Shown here: in pieces, positions 1 to 6,121 of the stretch
Numbering within the stretch: position 1 is the stretch's first letter
How the letters are laid out: each line of letters opens with the position of its first letter
Assembly: GCA_003456055.1 (NCBI GenBank)
Contig: DMPG01000115.1
Coordinates: forward strand, 274-11,030
Direction: 5' to 3'
Length of the DNA: 10,757 nucleotides
Origin: Bacteroidota bacterium
GTDB lineage: Bacteria; Bacteroidota; Ignavibacteria; UBA10030; UBA8401
The notes under the pieces: model-generated
Database searches by the model: none
What the model was told of the DNA's origin: nothing
What the model saw: the letters and a program-made list of their open reading frames with translations, nothing else
Program-made: the position numbers and the translations under genes

Positions 1-1170
1 TCTGCAGATCGAAGAAAAGAACTGCAAGAAAAAGAGGATAAATATCGGTTGCTATTTGATACAGCCAATGATGCAATATTTTTGATATTGAACGGCCGAT
101 TTGTGGATTGTAATTATGTTGCGCTTGAATTATACCGATGTTCTCGGGAAGATATTATTAATGCAAAGGTGCTAACATTTTCGCCGGAATTTCAATTTGA
201 CGGGGAATCATCAAAAGATAAATCGCTCAAAAGATATCACGACTTGATGAATGGAAATAGTCAGATCTTTAGTTGGACGCAGAAACGATTGGACGGAACA
301 TTTTTTGAAGCCGAAGTTCAATTGAATAAAATGGTTATGAATAATGATATCTACATTCAGGCCGTTGTTCGGGATATCACGGAAAGAATTGAAGCTGAAA
401 ATATCCTTCGTGCAAGCGAAGAAAAATATCGAGCGTTAGCAGAAAACCTTGAAGATGAGGTAAACGCTAGAACATTTGATCTGTTGGAAACAAACAAGCA
501 GCTCGAATCATTTTCGAATTCTGTCTCTCTCGATCTTCGAACGCCGCTTCGTGCTATCGATTCTTTTTCGAGGATGATACTTGAAGAGGAATATTCGCAA
601 TTAAGTGAGGAGGGGAAAAATCGATTTGAGATTATTCGCAACAATACTGCAAAGATGAGCGTCATGATCGATGATTTGCTCTCGTTCGCACGAACGAGCA
701 GAGTCGAAATTAAAAAAATATCCATTGATGTTACTATTCTGATTAAGAAAGTGCTGGAAGAACTGTTGAAGGATGAAGCGAATAGAAAAATTGAGGTGAC
801 TGTTGAGGAATTGCCCAAAATATCGGGAGACCTGTTGTTGATCCGGCAAATATTTGTGAATATCATCGGCAATGCGATCAAGTTTACGCGGAACAATGAA
901 ATATCCAAGATACACATCAGCGGATCGGAGACGTTCTTTGAAACAGTAATCACTATCCAAGATAACGGCTGTGGATTTGATATGAAATACAGCAATAAAC
1001 TGTTCGGGGTCTTTCAACGTCTCCATTCCGAACAGGAATACGAAGGGACCGGAGTTGGACTTGCAATCGTTCGGAGAATCGTACAACGACACGGCGGTAC
1101 AGTTTCGGCATATAGTGAGCCGGGCAATGGTGCTTGCTTTACGATAACAATACCAAAATTAAAATTATAG
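1..1170 (+). CDS. PAS-domain sensor histidine kinase lacking the phospho-accepting His (5' end outside window)
   Basis: The frame is open from base 1 with no stop, and the first residues (ELQEKEDKYRLLFD) are a typical pre-PAS linker, so the gene starts upstream; the TTG at 49 is only an internal codon. A PAS domain spans about 40-390, ending in the usual DITER signature. A short SEEKYRALAEN segment then runs straight into a coiled-coil linker, like a PAS start with its body missing. The dimerisation/H-box region at 511-560 reads SVSLDLRTPLRAI, where phytochrome-type kinases have SVSHDLR; the His codon is replaced by CTC (Leu) at 529-531. The ATPase domain looks complete: N-box Asn at 871-873, G1 DNGCG near 964 and G2 GTGVGL near 1045. 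Without the His, autophosphorylation in the usual way is not expected, so it may be a pseudokinase or an allosteric partner. The next gene is an Rcp1-type receiver, the classic partner of this kinase class. No membrane segment is visible in the part seen. Confidence 0.93.
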   Translation, partial: SADRRKELQEKEDKYRLLFDTANDAIFLILNGRFVDCNYVALELYRCSREDIINAKVLTFSPEFQFDGESSKDKSLKRYHDLMNGNSQIFSWTQKRLDGTFFEAEVQLNKMVMNNDIYIQAVVRDITERIEAENILRASEEKYRALAENLEDEVNARTFDLLETNKQLESFSNSVSLDLRTPLRAIDSFSRMILEEEYSQLSEEGKNRFEIIRNNTAKMSVMIDDLLSFARTSRVEIKKISIDVTILIKKVLEELLKDEANRKIEVTVEELPKISGDLLLIRQIFVNIIGNAIKFTRNNEISKIHISGSETFFETVITIQDNGCGFDMKYSNKLFGVFQRLHSEQEYEGTGVGLAIVRRIVQRHGGTVSAYSEPGNGACFTITIPKLKL

Positions 1171-1179
1171 AATATCGTA

Positions 1180-1196
1180 CCAAACAGTTTGTTTGG
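1180..1196 (+). other. Short perfect hairpin after the kinase stop codon
   Basis: CCAAAC (1180-1185) pairs perfectly with GTTTGG (1191-1196) around a 5-nt loop, beginning 10 nt after the TAG stop. No U tract follows, so it is not a standard intrinsic terminator. It could be a processing or stability element between two co-transcribed genes, or chance. Confidence 0.35.
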
Positions 1197-1240
1197 AACT
1201 ATCTCAAGTACAATGCTCGAACTGCTACCGTAAAAAAGAA

Positions 1241-1690
1241 ATGAAAAAAAATATTTATTCCACCGGTATATTAGTGGTAGAAGACGATCCTCACGATCTT
1301 GAGTTGACGCTGCGGTCGATATCAAAATGTGATCCTGGTATTCAAACAACAATAGCGCGCGACGGTGTAGAAGCATTGGAATATCTTTTTGGTTCGAATA
1401 GTAATGACAATGAATCGCAAAAGAATATTCCTCGATTGATCATTATGGATCTGAAACTACCGAAAGTGAGCGGGCTTGAGGTGATCAAGAAGATAAAATC
1501 GCACAACGCCGCCCGGACGATACCAATTGTCGTTTTCTCTTCGTCAACACAAGAGGAAGATATTCTTGCAGCATATCGAAACGGTGCAAACAGTTACTTA
1601 TCAAAGCCTGTGAAATACGAGGAATATTCCCAAATTATTGTGAGTGCAACAAATTATTGGTTAAAGCAAAATCAATTTAGTTTTGTGTAA
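1241..1690 (+). CDS. Single-domain response regulator, Rcp1-like receiver
   Basis: This is a stand-alone CheY-fold receiver of 149 residues. I chose the ATG at 1241 because the receiver fold (ILVVEDD) begins a few residues after it and an A-rich stretch containing AAGAA precedes it. The frame stays open upstream to a TTG at 1193, but that stretch does not look like protein. The acidic pair is in VVEDDPHD, the phospho-acceptor is Asp70 in MDLKLP, the switch Ser/Thr is in VVFSSS, and the conserved Lys is in LSKPVKY. Spacing and motifs such as DGVEALEYLFG resemble Rcp1-type regulators that serve phytochrome-like kinases. There is no output domain, so it would act as a phosphate shuttle or by protein binding. 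It lies 70 nt after a kinase of the matching family that has lost its own His, which raises the question of which kinase phosphorylates it; the hybrid kinase downstream is an alternative donor. Confidence 0.93.
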   Translation: MKKNIYSTGILVVEDDPHDLELTLRSISKCDPGIQTTIARDGVEALEYLFGSNSNDNESQKNIPRLIIMDLKLPKVSGLEVIKKIKSHNAARTIPIVVFSSSTQEEDILAAYRNGANSYLSKPVKYEEYSQIIVSATNYWLKQNQFSFV

Positions 1691-1706
1691 ATGCTTCGTA
1701 AGCATT
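1690..1706 (+). terminator. Hairpin at the stop codon of the receiver gene (weak terminator candidate)
   Basis: AATGCTT (1690-1696) and AAGCATT (1700-1706) form a perfect 7-bp stem closed by a 3-nt loop (CGT), or a 6-bp stem with a 5-nt loop. It starts on the last base of the TAA stop. The following bases are CATTCT and then A-rich, so the U tract of an intrinsic terminator is missing. Attenuation or mRNA end protection is possible. Confidence 0.35.
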
Positions 1707-1764
1707 CATTCTAAAAAAACGAATATATGTTCAGAGCTTAAATGAATTCACGATTGAGAATTTT

Positions 1765-4518
1765 ATGAAATCACCCATCCAGATAGTTTTAGTCGAAGAC
1801 AATCCAAACGATGTGGAGATCCTCCGGTATGAGTTGACCAAAGGGGGATTATCGTTCGTGTTGACTGTTGTTGACAACGAAAAGAATTTCCGCAGCGCAC
1901 TCAGTCAAATCTATCCCGACATCATCATTTCGGATTATTCTCTTCCAATGTTCAGCGGTCATCTGGCATTAGAAATAACAAAAGCACACTTCCCTGATGT
2001 TCCTTTTCTGATCGTTTCCGGTGTCATCGGCGAGGATGTTGCGATACAACTGATCAAAGCAGGATGCAGTGATTATTTATTAAAAGATAAACTGGGACGA
2101 TTGTGCACTTCAATACAGCATGCTTTAAACGAAGCAGAAGAACTCCGACAAAAGACTCGTATCCAATTGGAATTGAAAGAAAGCGAAGAACGGTTCAGAA
2201 TATTGGCAGATAATTCACCGGTATTGATCTGGAAAACCGATGCGGAAGGAATCTGTAACTATTTTAACAAAGGATGGCTTGAATTCACCGGCAGTACATT
2301 TGACGATCAACAGAAAATCGGTTGGGGAAGCTGGGTACACGATGATGACAAAGAACGCCGAGATGAAGTTTCATTCAAATCTTTTAAACAACGAAAACCG
2401 TTTGAGATCGAGTATCGATTGCGCCGCCATGACAATGACCTTCGATGGATCCTGGATAAAGGAGCCCCGAATTATCTTCCGAACGGAGAGTTCATTGGTT
2501 TTATCGGATCGTGCATCGATATTACCGACCGCATACAGTCAGACATACGACTACGTGAAACAAAAGAATTGCTTGATACATTTTTCACTCAAACACTGGA
2601 TGGTTGTTATTTTGTCATGTTTACATCTCCTCTTGAGTGGAATGGCACGATCGATCGAAGCAGTGTGCTTCGAGCATGCTTGGGAACGATCGAGATCACC
2701 GAGGCCAACATTGCATTTGCACAACAGTTCTTATCGGAACAAGAGCAGATCGTTGGGACACTATTTAGTTCGTTGTTCGTGCGATATCTCGAATCTGAAC
2801 GATTGCTGGAGAGGCTATTCGACTCTTCAAAAGTGAATTATACTGCGGTGATGAAACGTCCGAATAAAACGGAGATCGTTGTTGAAGGGAATGCTGTTTG
2901 TTTGTACGATCCATCCCGCAACATCATAGGTTTTTATGGAATACAACGGGATATCACCGAAGAGAAAAAAGAATTTGATACGTTACGACACAAAGCGGAT
3001 TTTTACCAGAGATTGTTTGAGGATGATGTCACCGGAGATTTTGTTACACAGTCTGATGGAACCATTATCCGAGTAAATCAGCAGTGTGTAAAAATATTTG
3101 GATATAATTCAACCGAGGAAATGTACGAATTAAACGTCAGTTCCTTGTATGCGCACGCTGAAGAACGTGATACCGCGATTGCATTATTACTGAATGATAA
3201 AAAAATTGTTCATTATGAATTCCATGGTAAGAGGAAGGATGGAACGCTGTTTGATGGTATTGTTAATGCTTCAGGAAAATTTGATGCTGACGGACGTTTG
3301 GTGGAAATCGTTGGGATGATCACCGATAATTCTCATCGGAAAGAAATTGAGCAGCAATTGCTGCAAGCACAGAAATTGGAAAGCATTGGAACGCTTGCAA
3401 GCGGTATAGCTCATGATTTTAACAATATCCTCAATAATATTTCAGGATTCAGTAATCAAATTCTAAAATATTATTTGAATCCGGAAAAGGTTCGGAAGTA
3501 TGCCGAAACGATCAATCAGTCGGCGAAAAGGGGTGCCCAGATCTCTACGAAATTATTAGCGTTTGTGCGTCAAAAGAATTCTGAGATCGGTCCGTTAAAA
3601 GTGACTGATGTGATCAACGAAGTGGTTGATATGTGCAATGAAACGTTTATGCGAAGTGCAGAAATTAAGCTGATCAAAGAAGAACATGTATGGGATGTGT
3701 ACGGCGATAAGAGCAGTCTGTATCAGCTGTTATTGAATCTTTGCGTGAATTCTCGCGATGCGATCAATCAGTGCTCCGGTAAGAATGGTCCCGGATTGAT
3801 TTCAATTTCTGTTAAAAATTATTCTACAGCCAATGATACGCTTCGCTGGTTCGGTAATAAACGGCCGGAAAAAGCAGTGATGATCTCTGTGAGTGATAAT
3901 GGTTCTGGAATACCGGACAGTATTAAAGAAAAGATATTCGATCCGTTCTTTACGACAAAGATCAATGATTCTCACAGAGGAACCGGATTGGGACTATCCA
4001 TCGTTCATAATACTGTTAAGCATCATCATGGAGCCGTTACTGTTGATAGTTCACCAGACGTCGGAACAACATTCTCAATTTATATTCCCGCAGTTGAGAC
4101 AACAGAACATTCGGGTTCAATTCCTTCCGACGGAATATTCACGGCAAAGAATAATGAGCTTATTTTAGTTGTTGATGATGAATCCTCAATGAGGCAGCTC
4201 GGAACGGAACTTCTTGAAGAGGTAGGCTTTCGAGTAGTGACTGCATCGAACGGGAAGGAAGCGGTTGCTATTTACCGTGATCGTTACAAAGAAATTGATC
4301 TTGTTGTTTTAGATCTTGTGATGCCGGAACTTGACGGCGGACAGACCTATGTTGAAATGAAAAAAATATCTTCTGATGTTAAGGCATTTTTCTGCAGCGG
4401 GTTTGTGACCGATAGCCTGATTTCTTCACTCCTTGCAGAAGAAAATTTAAGAGCACTCCAAAAACCTTTTGATTCAGAAAAATTTGTTCAAACTGTATGT
4501 GAAGTGCTTTACAAATGA
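1765..4518 (+). CDS. Hybrid histidine kinase REC-PAS-PAS-PAS-HisKA-HATPase-REC
   Basis: This 917-residue soluble hybrid kinase has no evident membrane segment. Domains in order: receiver, about 5-120, Asp57 in SDYSLP and Lys107 in LLKDK; PAS1, about 138-258, ending CIDITDR; PAS2, about 268-400, a longer variant opening FFTQTLDG with a conserved-looking LEWN segment, ending QRDITEEK; PAS3, about 412-525; HisKA with His550 in GIAHDFNNIL, the NtrB-like H-box with FNN; ATPase with Asn662, G1 DNGSGIPD and G2 GTGLGLSI; C-terminal receiver, about 795-915, Asp850 in VLDLVMP and Lys in LQKPF. The ATG at 1765 sits 11 residues before the first acidic motif, with a weak GAG-containing site just upstream. 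Having receivers at both ends suggests input phosphorylation from another kinase as well as internal transfer to the C-terminal Asp. It lies 74 nt after the receiver gene and may share its transcript. No HPt or DNA-binding domain is present. Confidence 0.95.
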   Translation: MKSPIQIVLVEDNPNDVEILRYELTKGGLSFVLTVVDNEKNFRSALSQIYPDIIISDYSLPMFSGHLALEITKAHFPDVPFLIVSGVIGEDVAIQLIKAGCSDYLLKDKLGRLCTSIQHALNEAEELRQKTRIQLELKESEERFRILADNSPVLIWKTDAEGICNYFNKGWLEFTGSTFDDQQKIGWGSWVHDDDKERRDEVSFKSFKQRKPFEIEYRLRRHDNDLRWILDKGAPNYLPNGEFIGFIGSCIDITDRIQSDIRLRETKELLDTFFTQTLDGCYFVMFTSPLEWNGTIDRSSVLRACLGTIEITEANIAFAQQFLSEQEQIVGTLFSSLFVRYLESERLLERLFDSSKVNYTAVMKRPNKTEIVVEGNAVCLYDPSRNIIGFYGIQRDITEEKKEFDTLRHKADFYQRLFEDDVTGDFVTQSDGTIIRVNQQCVKIFGYNSTEEMYELNVSSLYAHAEERDTAIALLLNDKKIVHYEFHGKRKDGTLFDGIVNASGKFDADGRLVEIVGMITDNSHRKEIEQQLLQAQKLESIGTLASGIAHDFNNILNNISGFSNQILKYYLNPEKVRKYAETINQSAKRGAQISTKLLAFVRQKNSEIGPLKVTDVINEVVDMCNETFMRSAEIKLIKEEHVWDVYGDKSSLYQLLLNLCVNSRDAINQCSGKNGPGLISISVKNYSTANDTLRWFGNKRPEKAVMISVSDNGSGIPDSIKEKIFDPFFTTKINDSHRGTGLGLSIVHNTVKHHHGAVTVDSSPDVGTTFSIYIPAVETTEHSGSIPSDGIFTAKNNELILVVDDESSMRQLGTELLEEVGFRVVTASNGKEAVAIYRDRYKEIDLVVLDLVMPELDGGQTYVEMKKISSDVKAFFCSGFVTDSLISSLLAEENLRALQKPFDSEKFVQTVCEVLYK

Positions 4519-4522
4519 CGGG

Positions 4523-4538
4523 TGGCTAATAATAGCCA
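4523..4538 (+). terminator. Perfect 6-bp hairpin just after the hybrid kinase (weak terminator candidate)
   Basis: TGGCTA (4523-4528) pairs with TAGCCA (4533-4538) around an ATAA loop, 4 nt after the TGA stop. The tail (ACTGATAAAATTTCTTT) has only a broken T run. Its position before a 404-bp gap makes it the most plausible of the three post-stop hairpins for ending transcription. Confidence 0.4.
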
Positions 4539-4647
4539 ACTGATAAAATTTCTTTAATCGAATAATGTTTGCTCAAATATTATCTCTGTAAATTACCGAT
4601 TTATCACAATACTGCTTTTGTTTCTTCCTCTTTTGCTAGATATAGTA

Positions 4648-4662
4648 TGGCACATTTCTTGA
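4648..4662 (+). promoter_or_regulatory. Sigma-54-like promoter element (-24/-12)
   Basis: TGGCAC, 5 nt, then TTGA. Against the sigma-54 consensus TGGCAC-N5-TTGC the whole -24 block and the spacing match, and only the last base of the -12 block differs. A close copy (12 of 15 identical from GG to the final A) lies at 10243-10257 in the other intergenic region. The next gene starts about 260 nt downstream, which is far, so the target is uncertain. Confidence 0.4.
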
Positions 4663-4738
4663 ATTAAACTCTCTCAAAAAAATCCATTGGAATGAAATCA
4701 GAGAAACTTCAGTGAAGAGTAGATCTTGGATTCAACAA

Positions 4739-4758
4739 TTTGTAGACAGAACTACAAA
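4739..4758. repeat. Perfect inverted repeat, 7-bp arms
   Basis: TTTGTAG (4739-4745) and CTACAAA (4752-4758) flank a 6-nt spacer. No U tract follows on either strand, so a terminator is unlikely. It lies about 80 nt downstream of the sigma-54-like element, inside what would be the leader RNA. It could be an operator or a leader stem; chance cannot be excluded in AT-rich DNA. Confidence 0.35.
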
Positions 4759-4922
4759 GAAAACCACTTAGTACCAAAGGCATAAATATTATTTTACGAA
4801 AGCCTTAAAAATTCAGTTACCATATCTCTCTGTCTGCATAGGAATCTTTTTTTTATTGTTTAGGATCTTTGTGTGAGAGTGGTCTAAAAAATCCTTTGTG
4901 TGTATGAGGCTATTGAAAAAAA

Positions 4923-5258
4923 ATGGCATTAATTACTATCGATAAACTTATAGCAGGAATGGTACTGGACACCGAAGTGTGTGATCGTACTGGGCGTGTA
5001 CTTTTAAAATGCGGATGTGAGTTAACGGAATGGCATATTGGAAAATTAGCATCATCGGGAGTAGTGGAAGTGGACATTGCAGGGATTGAATCATCTTCTG
5101 ATCAAACAGATAAGAATATTACTCCGGAAATGATGCAACAATGCATTGATGTTCTTGATCCTGCCTTTACGTTGGTGGACAAAGATTGGGATGTTATGAA
5201 AGAGCTTCATCGACTAGCAGTATTAAAGGTGGTCCGTAAAAAAATGGAAGAGGAATAA
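4923..5258 (+). CDS. Small protein with GM-motif N-terminal domain, unknown function, paired with HDOD gene
   Basis: This is a 111-residue soluble protein. Residues 1-55 (ITIDKLIAGMVLDTEV, then GRVLLKCGCELTEWHIGKL and a GVVEVDI strand) resemble the small domain found at the N-terminus of many HD-GYP proteins (DUF3391-like: L..GM.L...V.d..GrvLL..G..L). Here it is a separate gene. The rest is a helical tail ending in a basic stretch, KVVRKKMEEE. Cysteines 20, 30 and 32 have no clear motif. The ATG at 4923 follows a run of eight A's, with GAGG at 4906-4909 as a rather distant ribosome site (13-nt gap). It is the first gene of the compact unit and lies 5 nt before the HDOD gene, whose ribosome site is inside its last codons, so the two are probably co-translated and may act together. 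The function is inferred from similarity of pattern only. Confidence 0.82.
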   Translation: MALITIDKLIAGMVLDTEVCDRTGRVLLKCGCELTEWHIGKLASSGVVEVDIAGIESSSDQTDKNITPEMMQQCIDVLDPAFTLVDKDWDVMKELHRLAVLKVVRKKMEEE

Positions 5259-5263
5259 TTACA

Positions 5264-6121
5264 ATGCTATTGCCATCTAAAATAGTTGCAGACTTCAAAG
5301 GGACAGCCTCACTTCCGGTGATCTATTTTAAACTGAATGAAGCGATCAATGATCCTAATACATCAATTCATAAAATCAGCAATGTCATCAGTGAAGACGC
5401 ATCACTTTCCGCTCGATTATTGAAACTCGTCAACAGTCCATTTTATGGATTTCCACAATCAGTTGGGACCATCTCGGAAGCTGTCTTTCTAGTTGGAAGC
5501 CAGCAAGTGCGTGACGTGGCGTTAGCGACAACAATGATGAGTACATTCAACGGCATTCCGGGAGATCTTATGAACATGGAAAAATTCTGGATGCATAGTC
5601 TGGCATGCGGTGTAGGGGCAAAAGTGATCGCCGAAACGATTGGTGAACCAGAGTTTGAACGATTCTTTGTCGCCGGAGTTCTGCACGATATCGGTCGGCT
5701 GGTGTTGTTCAGCAAAGCGCCGGAAGAATCGAAAATCATCTTACAACGGGCGCAGCGGGAAAAAAGGCCGCTGGTGGATGTTGAGTACGATGAAATTGGT
5801 TGTTCCCATGCCGAGATCGGACGTGCGTTGCTTGACGCATGGAAATTGCCGCAATATTATCAGGAAGTGGCGGGATTTCATCATGCACCAGAAAGCGCTC
5901 AGCAATATCCGTTAGAAACAGTGATCGTTCATGTTGCTGATACGATCGCTCACACATTGCAATTCGGAACGAGCGGTGAACTTTATGTTCCGCGAATGAA
6001 TAAAAATAGCTGGCATAAATTGAATCTCTCCCTCAACCAATTGTCAAAATTGATACACGTGATCGAGCATGAGGTCAACCTGGTCTTGAATATGATCCAG
6101 CCAAAAGAGGTTGTAGCGTGA
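5264..6121 (+). CDS. HDOD domain protein with a full set of HD-type metal ligands
   Basis: This 285-residue protein is made up almost entirely of one HDOD domain (about 10-215) plus a short helical tail. The opening, [18 protein letters not shown], and the stretch [17 protein letters not shown] are hallmark HDOD segments. Residues in the positions of HD hydrolase ligands are all present: His111 (FWMHS), His141-Asp142 (LHDIGR), His182 (CSHAEIG), His206-His207 (GFHHAP) and Asp226 (HVADTIA). The GYP motif of HD-GYP phosphodiesterases is absent; the equivalent stretch reads [15 protein letters not shown] proteins usually serve as signalling outputs with poorly known activity, often beside receivers and chemotaxis genes. 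The start at 5264 is set by AGGA at 5251-5254, nine bases upstream and inside the previous gene's end. Its stop overlaps the next gene's GTG start by 4 nt, so translation is probably coupled to the hybrid kinase. Confidence 0.94.
   Translation: MLLPSKIVADFKGTASLPVIYFKLNEAINDPNTSIHKISNVISEDASLSARLLKLVNSPFYGFPQSVGTISEAVFLVGSQQVRDVALATTMMSTFNGIPGDLMNMEKFWMHSLACGVGAKVIAETIGEPEFERFFVAGVLHDIGRLVLFSKAPEESKIILQRAQREKRPLVDVEYDEIGCSHAEIGRALLDAWKLPQYYQEVAGFHHAPESAQQYPLETVIVHVADTIAHTLQFGTSGELYVPRMNKNSWHKLNLSLNQLSKLIHVIEHEVNLVLNMIQPKEVVA

Larger units (their letters stand above)
4519..4922. other. Gene-free intergenic region, 404 bp
   Basis: I see no convincing coding sequence on either strand here; it is more AT-rich than the flanking genes. 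It holds the post-stop hairpin (4523-4538), a sigma-54-like element (4648-4662), an inverted repeat (4739-4758), and an imperfect repeat just before the next gene in which CTTTGTGTG occurs near 4867 and again near 4893. The string AAAAAATCCTTTG (4886-4898) also resembles AAAAATCCTTTTTTTG in the second intergenic region (10175-10190). If the sigma-54-like element is the promoter, the 5' leader of the next gene is about 250 nt, long enough for a regulatory leader or a small RNA. Confidence 0.6.

Noticed and set aside
357..995. 212-codon open frame on the minus strand, opposite the first kinase
   Set aside because: Its product is Ser/Ile-rich with no recognisable domain, it lies wholly antisense to a conserved ATPase/PAS coding region, and it has no ribosome site. 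It is a shadow of the + strand gene.
1194..1208. Possible third sigma-54-like site (TGGAAC-N5-CAAG) before the lone receiver
   Set aside because: The GG block is present but the TTG of the -12 block is missing, and it overlaps the 1180-1196 hairpin.
1193..1240. Extended TTG start for the lone receiver (165 residues)
   Set aside because: The extra 16 residues are not receiver-like, contain the hairpin arm, and the ATG at 1241 fits the family length.
2240..2836. 198-codon + strand frame inside the hybrid kinase
   Set aside because: It overlaps well-conserved PAS1 and PAS2 coding sequence in another frame and shows no domain. It is a shadow frame.
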